A stretch of DNA of 49,074 nucleotides, taken from contig NZ_JAAAWJ010000009.1 in the NCBI RefSeq assembly GCF_009914725.1, positions 1 to 49,074 on the forward strand, in the 5' to 3' direction. Positions 15,579-26,054 of this stretch are shown here, one piece after another. The DNA comes from Methanogenium sp. MK-MG (GTDB lineage: Archaea; Halobacteriota; Methanomicrobia; Methanomicrobiales; Methanomicrobiaceae). Each line of letters starts with the position of its first letter. Position 1 is the first letter of the stretch. The translations under genes were made by a program, and so were the position numbers. The notes beneath the pieces are model-generated. The model was not told where the DNA came from and made no database searches. It saw nothing but the letters and a program-made list of their open reading frames with translations.

Positions 15579-17738
15579 TCATCTGGTGTCAGGTGGAAAC
15601 CATATTGTCCATGAGGTCCCGTCGGGACCTGTTGTTATCTCGTAGCTGCCGTCAAGCTGGTAATCAACGAACGTTTTTACCATCCGTATCCCGAGAGATG
15701 CGGTCTCTTCCGGTTCAAACCCATCCGGAAAACCGACTCCATTATCGCTGACTATGAGCACTGTTTTTGCACAATCACATTGCATTTGTATTGCGATTAT
15801 ACCTTCTGTTTGACCGGCAAAGGCATACTTCATCGCGTTTGTGAGGAGTTCATTGATGATGAGGCTCACAGGAATCGCCTTATCCAGTGTGATTGTGCAG
15901 TTCTCTGCTTTCACCCTCAGGCTGACCTTTGCCGCATCCGGGAAGGTGCTGATGATGTCATGTGCCAGGCGTTCGAAGTGGGACTCTGCGTCAATTGCTC
16001 CGAAGGAGTCTGACCGGTAGAGTTCTTCGTGAACCGCAGCCATTGAGCGTATGCGGCCTTCGGCTTCACGTATCCGGGCCGCCACATAGGGATCTGTTTC
16101 CTCTTCTTTCATCGCCTGCATCTCAAGCATGGAGGAGACGACTGCGAGGTTGTTTTTTACCCGGTGGTGAACCTCCTGCAGGAGCACGGTCTTCTCCTGC
16201 AGTGAGTCCTGAATTTTTTGTTCCGCCTCTTTTCGTTCCGTGATATCCATTCCGACAGACTGGTATTCGGTCACCTTCCCGTCTTTGCCAGAGATGGCAT
16301 GATCATCCCAGCGATGCCAGCGGATACTGCCGTCGTTCAGGATGATGCGCTGTTCAATTATCTGGTGTGCAGCGCCTGCACAAAGGGCGGCAAAGTGTGC
16401 TTTGACCCGTTCGCGGTCACTCTCATGCACCCTGATACGGAACTTCATTCCTTTGACTGCATCCGCGTCGAGTCCGAAGTACCTGCCATAGGCAGGATTG
16501 ATGTAGATGATGGTGCCATCGATCCGGAACCGGGTGATCATCTCGGTCTGGCTCTCCACCACTGAGCGGTAAAGGTGCTCATTTTTCGTAAGTAGTGCCC
16601 GTGTCTTTGTGAGTGCCACATTCTGGACGATGAGGAGAAGAACAAGGATGCCAAGGATGAGTGCAACAGCTGTGACGCCAACCGCAACCCCGCGGTCAAC
16701 GGTGATGAAGTCGGGCGGCCGGTTGATGATGGTTGAGCCCTCAGGCAGGGCTGATTCCTGGATCCCGAATCGTTGCATCTCGGTATAGTCAAAGATGGAT
16801 GCACCCTCCGCCGTGTAGATGACCGGGCCCGTTTCCCGGATTGGTGCCTCTTCAAGCACCCATATGGCCTGTGTCCCGGCATCATACCCCAGGTCATAGG
16901 GTGAGACCTGCACGCCGCCGACTACTCCTCTGTCATTGAACATACTTGACGTAGAATAGACCGGAACAGGACTGGCCGCAGATAGTTCAGCAGAGATCTC
17001 ATCGATATGATAGGGAGTGAGGTCCTGATCAGTGAGGTAATACGTGATTATAACGATGGCTGCCGTCTCCGGCAGGTCTGCCAGGTCTGCACGGATAGCA
17101 CTGATGTCAGCACCTGTCTCCGGGTAGAGGAAGGTGATGGTGTCAGTATACCCGGTGGTCTGTTCATCGATCTGTGTCCGGATGGCACGGCCGGTGTAGG
17201 TATTGTCCAGGATCACATAGATGACATTGGTCTCAGGGTTGATTCCCCTGATCATATCAACAGTCTCCTGTAAGGGCACTGCCACCAGTGTCCCGGTATA
17301 GAATGCCGTATTCTCACCTGCTTTTGGCAGGTTGGACATATTGTTCACTCCTGTGAAGACGACCGGGACGTCCGGGAAGAGCTGGTCACCATATTCGTCC
17401 ATGAAGATGAGGGCGGAGTCGTCAGAGGTGATGATCACGTCCGGACTGGCAGTTTTGTATTTGTGGGCAAAGGTCTGGTAGAGGTTTTCAAAATGGGTTG
17501 CGTCATTGATGACCTTTGTATCCAGATATTCAATGGAGAGTTCAACATGAGTGTATTCGGAATCAGCGATGGCCGCCTCAATGCCTGCCTCAATCTCCTG
17601 ATTCCATATGTAACTCGATCCGTATGAACTGATATAGATGATCTGCTCATGCCCGCCGGACTCAGCTGCAGCTGCAGGCAGGATGAGGAGAAGCATCACA
17701 AGAATTCCTGCTGTCAGGCTCCAGGGTTGCGGTCGCAT
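15579..17738 (-). CDS. Sensor kinase with binding-protein ectodomain, PAS and HisKA_2
   Basis: The 719-aa membrane kinase has a signal peptide (LTAGILVMLLLILPAAAA), an extracytoplasmic domain of about 300 residues resembling ABC substrate-binding proteins (VIITSDDSALIFMDEY, PDVPVVFTGVNN), one transmembrane helix (about 352-375, VTAVALILGILVLLLIVQNV), a PAS domain (about 385-505) and a HisKA_2 transmitter with LLQEVHHRVKNNLAVV (His at about 526) and an HATPase (ELLTNAMKYAFAG, DNGVGFPDG). Ectodomains of this kind bind small ligands outside the membrane; the ligand is unknown. It forms an operon with the receiver gene downstream. No transporter permease is nearby, so the binding domain seems purely sensory. 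Confidence 0.87.
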   Translation of the reverse strand: MRPQPWSLTAGILVMLLLILPAAAAESGGHEQIIYISSYGSSYIWNQEIEAGIEAAIADSEYTHVELSIEYLDTKVINDATHFENLYQTFAHKYKTASPDVIITSDDSALIFMDEYGDQLFPDVPVVFTGVNNMSNLPKAGENTAFYTGTLVAVPLQETVDMIRGINPETNVIYVILDNTYTGRAIRTQIDEQTTGYTDTITFLYPETGADISAIRADLADLPETAAIVIITYYLTDQDLTPYHIDEISAELSAASPVPVYSTSSMFNDRGVVGGVQVSPYDLGYDAGTQAIWVLEEAPIRETGPVIYTAEGASIFDYTEMQRFGIQESALPEGSTIINRPPDFITVDRGVAVGVTAVALILGILVLLLIVQNVALTKTRALLTKNEHLYRSVVESQTEMITRFRIDGTIIYINPAYGRYFGLDADAVKGMKFRIRVHESDRERVKAHFAALCAGAAHQIIEQRIILNDGSIRWHRWDDHAISGKDGKVTEYQSVGMDITERKEAEQKIQDSLQEKTVLLQEVHHRVKNNLAVVSSMLEMQAMKEEETDPYVAARIREAEGRIRSMAAVHEELYRSDSFGAIDAESHFERLAHDIISTFPDAAKVSLRVKAENCTITLDKAIPVSLIINELLTNAMKYAFAGQTEGIIAIQMQCDCAKTVLIVSDNGVGFPDGFEPEETASLGIRMVKTFVDYQLDGSYEITTGPDGTSWTIWFPPDTR

Positions 17739-17829
17739 CTTATATGTGTGGGGTGCTTACGAAACATAAATGAATTTTATGGTGCACCCCGAAATCTCCG
17801 GATACAGGGCCTTTGGAAAGGGGGGGTGA

Positions 17830-18216
17830 TTATACCCTCAGGATGCGCACCGCAAGGTGGGCGGCATTGGCCCCGTTTCCGATACCGACACAGGCCACCG
17901 GGACACCGCGGGGCATCTGTGCGATTGCAAGGAGTGCGTCAAGACCGCCGAGGCTGCCTGCCGCAACGGGCACACCTATCACCGGTTTTTCGGTCAGGGA
18001 TGCAACAACCCCTGGAAGTGCAGCAGAGAGCCCTGCGACAGTGATGAAGACCCGCGCCTCTGAATTCTTCACGTAGGCGGAGAGTTCCTCCGGGTTCCGG
18101 TGTGCGGAGAGTACCTGGAAGTCATAGGTGATGCCCTCTTCTTCGAGTACACTCGTTGCTTTGCTCACAATTTCTCCGTCTGATGCCGAACCGGCGATCA
18201 CAGCTACATCTGCCAT
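17830..18216 (-). CDS. purE: N5-carboxyaminoimidazole ribonucleotide mutase PurE
   Basis: The 128-aa protein has the PurE motifs AGSASDGEI (about residues 8-16), [10 protein letters not shown] (about 36-45) with the catalytic histidine, and [12 protein letters not shown] and [15 protein letters not shown], which build the active site. It acts in purine synthesis, moving the carboxyl group of N5-CAIR to C4, or carboxylating AIR directly if of class II. I placed the start at ATG 18216 (MADVAVIAG), since the nine extra residues from 18243 are not family-like. It faces the class V aminotransferase gene across about 165 bases; purK is not in view. Confidence 0.88.
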   Translation of the reverse strand: MADVAVIAGSASDGEIVSKATSVLEEEGITYDFQVLSAHRNPEELSAYVKNSEARVFITVAGLSAALPGVVASLTEKPVIGVPVAAGSLGGLDALLAIAQMPRGVPVACVGIGNGANAAHLAVRILRV

Positions 18217-18324
18217 TGCCAGAGTGTATCGAAGTCTCTGCATAAAGAGATTGACTTTGGAATCAGCAGGAGACGTCAGGGCCTACCGGGCTGCCGGGCA
18301 CAGGCCTGAGTCCGGCATATCCTG

Positions 18325-18347
18325 CATAACCTCCATAACCTCCATAT
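18325..18347. repeat. Short tandem 9-bp repeat upstream of aminotransferase
   Basis: CATAACCTC occurs twice in tandem (18325-18333, 18334-18342), followed by CATATGG, in the divergent promoter region between purE and the class V aminotransferase. It could be a chance repeat or a regulator-binding array. Confidence 0.35.
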
Positions 18348-18381
18348 GGAATTACCGCTAAAAATTATCCCACTGATCAAT

Positions 18382-19967
<1,586 letters not shown>

Positions 19968-19978
19968 TATTTTTTTTT
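19968..19978 (+). terminator. T-tract terminator after ribC
   Basis: The TAA of ribC is followed at once by TAT and a run of nine T (19970-19978). Oligo-T tracts are sufficient for archaeal RNA polymerase termination. No strong hairpin precedes it. Confidence 0.55.
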
Positions 19979-20198
19979 GCAGCCTTAGCACCATTGACCT
20001 TCTGCCTGTTCGTCAGATATTCAGAGGCGGTGCTACGCGAAAAACCGGCCGGAAGTGAACCCGTCCGCTTTGATTCATGGGTGGTTATTCCCCTGCCTCT
20101 GTCTGCAGGTCACCCTCCACTTTCGGGAAGCATCACTTTTATGGGATAAGTGCCAATCTCTATTTACCTGAAACGTACGATACGGAGCTGAAGATAAA

Positions 20199-20606
20199 AT
20201 GGCAATTAAACTCGGATTTGTCGTCGCAGAATTCAACCGCGACCTGACCTATATGATGGAGATAGAAGGCGAAGAGCATGCAAAGTTCCTCGGTGCAGAA
20301 GTGACTGAGAAACTCTATGTGCCCGGCGCCTATGACATGCCGCTTGCCATCAAAAAGCTGCTTGAAGACGGGAATGTCGATGCCGTTGTGACCATCGGCT
20401 GTGTTATAGAGGGTGCCACCCAGCACGACGAGATCGTCGTCCAGCACGCCGCCCGTAAAATAATCGATCTCTCTTTGGAATACAACAAGCCGGTCACCCT
20501 CGGCATATCCGGGCCCGGTATGTCCCGCCTTGAGGCGCACCAGAGAATCGATTACGCCCGCCGTGCGGTTGAGTCGGCAATCAAGCTTGTTCAGCGGTTG
20601 GCATGA
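20199..20606 (+). CDS. ribH: 6,7-dimethyl-8-ribityllumazine synthase RibH
   Basis: The 135-aa lumazine synthase condenses ribityl-aminouracil with dihydroxybutanone phosphate. The motifs are [15 protein letters not shown] (N-terminal substrate loop), [14 protein letters not shown], and [15 protein letters not shown] with the catalytic histidine, then [11 protein letters not shown] near the C-terminus. GGAG stands 12 bases before the ATG. It overlaps the following aminotransferase gene by four bases (ATGA). I see no FMN-riboswitch-like sequence in the 230 bases upstream. Confidence 0.93.
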   Translation: MAIKLGFVVAEFNRDLTYMMEIEGEEHAKFLGAEVTEKLYVPGAYDMPLAIKKLLEDGNVDAVVTIGCVIEGATQHDEIVVQHAARKIIDLSLEYNKPVTLGISGPGMSRLEAHQRIDYARRAVESAIKLVQRLA

Positions 20607-21739
20607 GGTCCCTCTCCCGGAAAGTGACAGAGATCGCACCGTCCGCCACCATAGAGATATCTGACCGGGCAGCACAGATGCGGGCGGCAGGCATTGACGT
20701 CATCGGCCTCTCCATCGGGGAGCCTGACTTCCCGACCCCCGCTCATATCACCCGGGCATGCATCGACGCCCTCGAACGCGGTGAGACCCACTATGCCCCG
20801 TCCCCCGGCATCCCGGCACTCCGCGAGGCGATCGCAGAGAAGTTGCAGAGGGAGAACGATATTCCCTGCACACCGGGCCAGGTCATCGTCGCCTGCGGGG
20901 CGAAGGATTCCATATATGAGGCGATGGAGGCTGTCATCAACCCCGGTGATGAGGTTCTCATCATTGACCCCTCGTGGGTCAGCTACGAACCCTGCGTGCA
21001 GCTGGCAGGCGGCGTGCCCGTCCACTGCGGGGTCCGCGAGACTGACTTCCAGGTGGACGATTCCCTCCTTGAAGTCATCACCCCGAAGACGAAGATGATC
21101 ATCTGCAACAGTCCGTCCAACCCGTCCGGTGCGGTGATGAACGCTGCCTCCCTGCGGCTGATCGCCGATGCTGCGACAGATAACGACTGCTACGTCCTCT
21201 CTGATGAGATATACGAGAAGCTCATCTACGGCAAGACGCATGTCTCCATCGGGTCGTTTGACGGCATGGCAGACCGGACAATAACGGTGAACGGCTTTTC
21301 CAAGGCCTATGCAATGACCGGCTGGCGTATCGGGTATGCGGCAGCGCCCGAACCGGTGGCAAAGCAGATGATCAAAGTGCAGCAGCATACGATCAGCCAC
21401 CCGGCCACGTTTGCGATGCATGGCGCAGTGGCCGCCCTCACCGGTGACCAGCAATGTGTTGAGGCGATGAGATGTGAGTTTGACACCCGCAGGCAGTATA
21501 TCACCGCTGCCCTGCATGAGATGGGCTATGAGACCGCACCTGCAGAGGGTGCCTTCTATGCCTACGTGAAGGCAGGCCCGGACGATATGGCGGTCTCTGC
21601 CCGGTGGCTCGCAGAAGCTCATGTGGCGGTGACACCGGGAACCGCATTCGGCACTCCGGGGTGGGTCCGTCTCTCCTATGCGGCATCCCTCGACCGGCTG
21701 AAAGAGGCAATGCGGCGCATCGCAGCTCTCTCAGACTAA
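20603..21739 (+). CDS. Class I PLP aminotransferase (aspartate type)
   Basis: The 378-aa enzyme of the AAT-I gamma group has [14 protein letters not shown] near the N-terminus, [12 protein letters not shown] (cofactor phosphate), [11 protein letters not shown] with the PLP asparagine, [28 protein letters not shown] with the PLP lysine (about residue 231) and [12 protein letters not shown] with the substrate-carboxylate arginine. Such enzymes usually transaminate aspartate or aromatic amino acids; the substrate is not fixed by sequence. It is translationally coupled to ribH. A seven-T run follows four bases after the stop, overlapping the leader of the next gene. Confidence 0.88.
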   Translation: MRSLSRKVTEIAPSATIEISDRAAQMRAAGIDVIGLSIGEPDFPTPAHITRACIDALERGETHYAPSPGIPALREAIAEKLQRENDIPCTPGQVIVACGAKDSIYEAMEAVINPGDEVLIIDPSWVSYEPCVQLAGGVPVHCGVRETDFQVDDSLLEVITPKTKMIICNSPSNPSGAVMNAASLRLIADAATDNDCYVLSDEIYEKLIYGKTHVSIGSFDGMADRTITVNGFSKAYAMTGWRIGYAAAPEPVAKQMIKVQQHTISHPATFAMHGAVAALTGDQQCVEAMRCEFDTRRQYITAALHEMGYETAPAEGAFYAYVKAGPDDMAVSARWLAEAHVAVTPGTAFGTPGWVRLSYAASLDRLKEAMRRIAALSD

Positions 21740-21760
21740 CACATTTTTTTGGTGACTGAC

Positions 21761-22231
21761 ATGACTTGTGACCCGCATCGTGTCCTCTTCGTCTGCACGT
21801 ATAACTCGGTCCGCTCGCCGATGGCCGCTGCCATCCTGAACGCAGCAACAGACAACCGCTACACAGCAGAGAGTACCGGTCTCTTCCCGTCCCCGGTGGA
21901 CCCGGGTGTGGTGGCCGTGATGCGGGAGAGAGGCATTGACCTCTCCTCCCACCAGCCCCGGCCTCTCGGTGCCTGCTCAGAAACAGCATATGGCACCATC
22001 GTATTTCTCTCACCTGCGGTGCGGGAGCGTGCCTGCCGCATCCCATCCGCAGGGGAGATACACACCCTGAATATTCCTGTTCCCGGTGCGTCAGGGGCGG
22101 ACGGACTGGACGGATACCGGCAACTCTGTCGTGTCCTTGCTGATGCCATTGCCGCATGCTTCCCTGATGCAGGTGTTGTGGGCCTGCACCGTAAGAAAGC
22201 CTTATCTGATGCCGACTCAGAATTATTCTGA
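21761..22231 (+). CDS. Low-molecular-weight phosphotyrosine phosphatase-like protein
   Basis: The 156-aa protein has the P-loop VLFVCTYNSVRSPMAAAIL (CX5R, nucleophile at about residue 11) of the LMW-PTPase/arsenate reductase fold. The later part (ERGIDLSSHQPRPLG) matches the usual second helix. The pair of redox cysteines that defines thioredoxin-coupled arsenate reductase is not evident, so a phosphatase role is as likely. The start ATG has GGTGA eight bases upstream, inside the sequence following the aminotransferase's T run. The cation-efflux gene follows with no gap. Confidence 0.8.
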   Translation: MTCDPHRVLFVCTYNSVRSPMAAAILNAATDNRYTAESTGLFPSPVDPGVVAVMRERGIDLSSHQPRPLGACSETAYGTIVFLSPAVRERACRIPSAGEIHTLNIPVPGASGADGLDGYRQLCRVLADAIAACFPDAGVVGLHRKKALSDADSELF

Positions 22232-23143
22232 TTGTCTGTGAATTACCGGCGTGTCCGCAATACTCTCATTCTCACCTTTTTCCTGAACCTCTGCGTATCT
22301 ATTGCAAAAGGGGTTGTCGGAGCTCTTGCAGGGTCAGTGAGTATGGTCGCCGATGCGGTCCACTCGCTCTTTGATTCGGTCTCAAACATTGTGGGCCTCA
22401 TCAGTATTTACATCGCCGATGCTCCACCGGACACCCGGCACCAGTACGGCCACGGTAAGTTTGAGACCATCGGCACCATGGTGGTCGGAATCCTCCTTCT
22501 CATCACCGCAGTTGTTGTCGGATACGAGGGTTTCGGACGGTTCTTCTCCGGGAGTGTTCCTGATATAACGCCACTCACCGTTGCAGTGATGGTCGCCACC
22601 ATCGGTGTGAATATCACCATCACCCTCTACGAACGCCGCGTGGGCAGAGAAGAGGGGAGTTCATTTCTGCTGGCTGATTCACAGCACACCGCAAGCGACA
22701 TCCTTGTCTCGCTCTCTGTGTTGGGCGGTTTTGTCTTCGTCTGTCTGGGGTATCCGGTTGCAGATGCTCTCATCGCACTCGGGATTGCCGTTCTCATCGC
22801 AAAGATGGGGGTGGAAATTCTCTATAATGCAGTGGAAGTACTCGCAGACGCATCCGCTCCTGTGGACTATGACAAAATCGATGCGATTATGCAGACAACA
22901 GCAGGTGTTTACAGCTACCATGATTTCCGCTGCCGCGGGAAACCGGGCGAGATCTTCTGTGACCTGCATGTGGTGGTCGACCCGGATATCACCGTCCGTG
23001 AGGGCCATCTCATCGGCAACCGTGTCCGCGATCGCATGAAGGCGGAGGTGGAGGGTGTGGTGGATGTGCTGGTGCATATTGATCCGTTCTTTGGCAGTGC
23101 CGGGCCGACGGAAGCAGAGAAAGATACAGATAAAGATACCTGA
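22232..23143 (+). CDS. Cation diffusion facilitator family transporter
   Basis: The 303-aa membrane protein of the CDF family exports divalent metals such as Zn, Fe, Mn or Cd in exchange for protons. The TM2 metal site is SMVADAVHSLFDSVSN; the TM5 site is LLADSQHTASDILVS; HQYGHGKFETIG is the family signature loop. The cytoplasmic C-terminal domain contains HDFRCRGKPGEIFCDLHVVV. The start is uncertain: TTG 22232 directly follows the previous stop, and GTG 22238 is possible. Neither has a clear ribosome site, so translation is probably coupled. The histidine-aspartate pattern does not settle the metal. Confidence 0.9.
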   Translation: MSVNYRRVRNTLILTFFLNLCVSIAKGVVGALAGSVSMVADAVHSLFDSVSNIVGLISIYIADAPPDTRHQYGHGKFETIGTMVVGILLLITAVVVGYEGFGRFFSGSVPDITPLTVAVMVATIGVNITITLYERRVGREEGSSFLLADSQHTASDILVSLSVLGGFVFVCLGYPVADALIALGIAVLIAKMGVEILYNAVEVLADASAPVDYDKIDAIMQTTAGVYSYHDFRCRGKPGEIFCDLHVVVDPDITVREGHLIGNRVRDRMKAEVEGVVDVLVHIDPFFGSAGPTEAEKDTDKDT

Positions 23144-23169
23144 TTTTCATAAATGGATGTGAAAGAACC

Positions 23170-23922
23170 ATGACACAGGACATTCTCTTTGTCTGCAATC
23201 ATAATGCAGGCAGGTCACAGATGGCCGAGGCATACCTGAATGCCCGCTATGGGGATCGGTATGCTGCCTTCTCGGCAGGTAACTATCCAGGTTCATCAAT
23301 GAGCGAATATACCGTCCGGGTGATGGAAGAGGCAGGCATTCCGATGGCGGGGCATGCACCTAAACCACTGGGAGAGTTCATGGACCGGCAGTTTGACACC
23401 ATTGCACGGCTCTGTGACTGTTCGGGCATCTGCCCGGTATTGCCGCCTGCCCGCCGGGTGATTGACCACCCGATCTCCGACCCCTCGCAATTTGTGGGGA
23501 GTGACGGTGACGTCATGGAGGGATTCAGGACGGTGCGTGACCTCGTCTTTGCATGGGTGGACGAGACCTTCGGTGCCGCAGCGGGTGTCACCATCGTCTG
23601 GCAGCGGCCGGACGGGCCGGTGCCCTCCGTTGTTCTCTGTTCTGATACAAACCGCCCGCTGCAGGAGGTCATGCGTGACATCCGGTCTCTGCTGGAGAGG
23701 CAGGGTATTCCCTGCACCATCACAGAAGGGGACGGCCCGGTGCAGCTCTCATTCAATGGTATCCCTTTTGAGAAGATTGTCCCACTCTATGTGCCCAAGA
23801 CCTGCTCAATGTGCGGCAGCTGTGACGGGTCTGAGGGTGAATGTTCAGGAGGCAGACGCTATGAGGGTATACCGGAGTCCGTGGTCCGCCTTGCTGCGAT
23901 GAGGGCAGCAGGTCTGAAATAA
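23170..23922 (+). CDS. Arsenate reductase-like phosphatase fused to a DUF2703-like domain
   Basis: Residues 1-135 form an LMW-PTPase-type arsenate reductase with P-loop VCNHNAGRSQMAEAYL and, unlike the phosphatase at 21761, a redox-cysteine segment ARLCDCSGICPVLPP, followed by the DHPISDPSQF loop of thioredoxin-coupled ArsC enzymes. Residues about 140-250 resemble DUF2703: an IVWQRPDG strand, NGIPFEKIVPLYVPKTCSMCGSC and a cysteine-rich tail (CDGSEGECSGG), ending YEGIPESVVRLA. The fusion suggests that the second domain supplies thiols or binds the metalloid or metal. GGATGTGAAAG precedes the ATG. No arsenite pump or ArsR gene is near; the metal exporter just upstream is the only transport neighbour. 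Confidence 0.78.
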   Translation: MTQDILFVCNHNAGRSQMAEAYLNARYGDRYAAFSAGNYPGSSMSEYTVRVMEEAGIPMAGHAPKPLGEFMDRQFDTIARLCDCSGICPVLPPARRVIDHPISDPSQFVGSDGDVMEGFRTVRDLVFAWVDETFGAAAGVTIVWQRPDGPVPSVVLCSDTNRPLQEVMRDIRSLLERQGIPCTITEGDGPVQLSFNGIPFEKIVPLYVPKTCSMCGSCDGSEGECSGGRRYEGIPESVVRLAAMRAAGLK

Positions 23923-23977
23923 TCCGTTTCCTTATTTTTAGTCAGTCCTTTTATCCTTTCCATCGACTGGATGCGCT

Positions 23978-24193
23978 TCAGATGTCATCGCAGACAAAGA
24001 GGCACTCATCGTCTGTGATCTCCTGCTCTCCGTCACTGTACGAGGCTGGTGCCGCCAGCAGCATCACATATACGAGGAATGCGCCAACAATGCAGCCTGC
24101 GATGAGCACCAGAATGACCGGGGCAAAAATGATGAGAAGGATGCAGACAAATATCCCCATCACTGCGGCCCCTGCCAGCTCTGTGCGTTTCAT
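23978..24193 (-). CDS. Small membrane protein
   Basis: This encodes a 71-aa protein that is almost entirely hydrophobic in the middle, with two helices (MGIFVCILLIIFAPVIL and LIAGCIVGAFLVYVMLLAA), and acidic at the C-terminus (DGEQEITDDECLFVCDD). The ATG at 24193 has GGTGGAG about nine bases upstream; a GTG at 24208 would add five residues. The opposite strand is also open but lacks such a pattern. It diverges from the Yip1 gene; function unknown. Confidence 0.6.
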   Translation of the reverse strand: MKRTELAGAAVMGIFVCILLIIFAPVILVLIAGCIVGAFLVYVMLLAAPASYSDGEQEITDDECLFVCDDI

Positions 24194-24240
24194 GCCCCTT
24201 ATCTCCACCCTGTGAATATATTAGTTATTGAGGAGCACCA

Positions 24241-24888
24241 ATGAGTATCATGATGAATATTGCCGATCTTTTGCTTCGGCCGGCGGCCTTCTTTCCCGGC
24301 CGCCTTGAGGGGGATAAACCGGATCTAAAGATACCTCTTGCAATTGTATTGCTATCAGGTATTGTGGGCGCTGTATCTGCCGCTTATATGTCATCGGTGA
24401 CAATGGCAATGCTGCCGTCAGATATAGCGGGGCTGGGTTCGATCATCGTTGGCATTGCTGTTGTCTCGGCATTCATTGCCACTATTATCTTCTGGGTCAT
24501 CATTGCCGCCGTCTTCCATGGCATATCTGCCCTGCGGGGTGGGAAGGGGGATTTCCAGCGCACCCTTGCGGTGGCAGGATACGGCACTCTGCCGATGGTA
24601 TTCGGGAGTATTATCTCTGGTATTATCGTCTACTTCTCTCTCTCAGGTGCAACCATCCGGGCGGTATCTGACCCGTTGCAGGCCAGTGCCGCCGTAACAG
24701 AGCTCATGTCAGGACCTTCCATGATGATAGCAGGGGTCATATCACTTCTCTTTGTCCTCTGGAGTGCAAATATCTGGGTCTTCGGTATGCAGGAGGCCAG
24801 AAACCTCTCAGGAAAAGACGCCCTGATTTCGGTCGGCATCCCGGTTCTCATCTACTGCCTGCTTATTTTCCTTCCGTATATTGGGTGA
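24241..24888 (+). CDS. Yip1-family membrane protein
   Basis: The 215-aa protein has five hydrophobic segments and the archaeal/bacterial Yip1 pattern: an N-terminal LLLRPAAFFPGRL, then PLAIVLLSGIVGAVSAAYM, AAVFHGISALRGGKGDFQRT and YGTLPMVFGSII. Its role in prokaryotes is unknown. GGAG stands six bases before the ATG. The gene begins a run of four same-strand genes with tiny gaps or overlaps ending in an ABC transporter, so it is likely part of that membrane complex or its regulation. Confidence 0.75.
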   Translation: MSIMMNIADLLLRPAAFFPGRLEGDKPDLKIPLAIVLLSGIVGAVSAAYMSSVTMAMLPSDIAGLGSIIVGIAVVSAFIATIIFWVIIAAVFHGISALRGGKGDFQRTLAVAGYGTLPMVFGSIISGIIVYFSLSGATIRAVSDPLQASAAVTELMSGPSMMIAGVISLLFVLWSANIWVFGMQEARNLSGKDALISVGIPVLIYCLLIFLPYIG

Positions 24889-24893
24889 TCTAA

Positions 24894-26054
24894 ATGAAAT
24901 ATCGATATAAGATACCTGTTTTTTGTATTCTGCTGTTACTCTGTATCGTCCCGGCAACAGCGGCGGATTCCTCGACAATGGTTGAGGGCCTGCTTGGTGT
25001 CACCGATGTGGTCATTGACCCCGGGGAGTTCATGTATGGCGACAGCGGGACTGTAAAGGTGACAGTGACAAACACCGGCACGACGCCTGTTGCCATCGCA
25101 CGGGCAAAACTCTATTCCAGTGAACTCGACGTCGAGGGAGACGAGAACTACGGGTCAGTCGGGTCAATCGGACCGGGCAATAGTCTGCAGTTCACCTTTA
25201 CGATAACAGCAGATGCAGCGGACGGCATATACTATCCGCTCTTCTATCTTGACCTGCGGGACGCCTCCAGTCTGCGCTACCGTGTCCCGGTCAAAGTGGA
25301 GAACTCGGGACTCTCCCTCTCGGTGACCGACCGGCCGGATGCCTTTACATCCGGTAAAAAGGAGGACGTCACGATCATGGTCGGAAACCCGCGGGAAAAC
25401 ACAGTGAACGGGGTTGTGATCACCCCGCTGACAAACGGCTACGAGACGACCGAGACCTCACACTTCATCGGCACCCTTGCACCCGACCAGGCGGCTGAGG
25501 CGACCTTTTCTGTCACGCCCTACTCAGAAACTCCGATGGAGTTTACCGTCCATTACCGGAACGGGATGAATGATCATGAGATCACCACAGCGGTGCCGGT
25601 CACCTTTGGCATTGACCGCAAACAGGCGGAGACGGTTCTCAACAATATCAAGGTCACTTCGGAAGGAGACCACTATATTATCACCGGTGACGTCACCAAT
25701 GCCGGGCTCGAAGATGCGAAGTCAGTGGTGGTCACCACCGGATCTCCGGCGACTCCTGTGGACCCGTACCGCTCCTATGTGATCGGTGCCCTTGAACCGG
25801 ACGACTTTGCGAGCTTTGAAGCGACCTTCTCGGTTGAACCGGGCACAGAGGAGATTACGCTTGTCACGAGCTATAAGGATAAGGACGGCAACCGCTACTC
25901 AGACCAGCTTGGTATTCCGCTCATTTCCGTTGCTTTCCCTGACAACAGCAGGCCTGTCGCGAGTGATGAACTGCCTCTCGTCTGGATTGTGGTCGTTATC
26001 ATCTGTACGGCAGTTGTTGCCGGCGTCATCTACTACTCATGGAAGAAGAAGTGA
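24894..26054 (+). CDS. Exported S-layer-type (COG1361-like) protein, membrane-anchored
   Basis: The 386-aa protein has a signal peptide (FCILLLLCIVPATAA), three repeated beta-sandwich modules of about 100 residues (GDSGTVKVTVTNTGTTPVAI, GKKEDVTIMVGNPRENTVNG, YIITGDVTNAGLEDAKSVVV) of the CARDB/COG1361 type, and a C-terminal anchor (LVWIVVVIICTAVVAGVIYY with a lysine tail). In methanogens such proteins commonly precede a MacB-like ABC pair, probably forming an extracytoplasmic adaptor or substrate-capturing arm. GGTGATC lies a few bases before the ATG. It overlaps the ATPase gene by 16 bases. Confidence 0.82.
   Translation: MKYRYKIPVFCILLLLCIVPATAADSSTMVEGLLGVTDVVIDPGEFMYGDSGTVKVTVTNTGTTPVAIARAKLYSSELDVEGDENYGSVGSIGPGNSLQFTFTITADAADGIYYPLFYLDLRDASSLRYRVPVKVENSGLSLSVTDRPDAFTSGKKEDVTIMVGNPRENTVNGVVITPLTNGYETTETSHFIGTLAPDQAAEATFSVTPYSETPMEFTVHYRNGMNDHEITTAVPVTFGIDRKQAETVLNNIKVTSEGDHYIITGDVTNAGLEDAKSVVVTTGSPATPVDPYRSYVIGALEPDDFASFEATFSVEPGTEEITLVTSYKDKDGNRYSDQLGIPLISVAFPDNSRPVASDELPLVWIVVVIICTAVVAGVIYYSWKKK

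Noticed and set aside
19980-20198. Possible FMN riboswitch before ribH
   Set aside because: None of the conserved FMN-element segments can be found, and such elements are not expected in this lineage.
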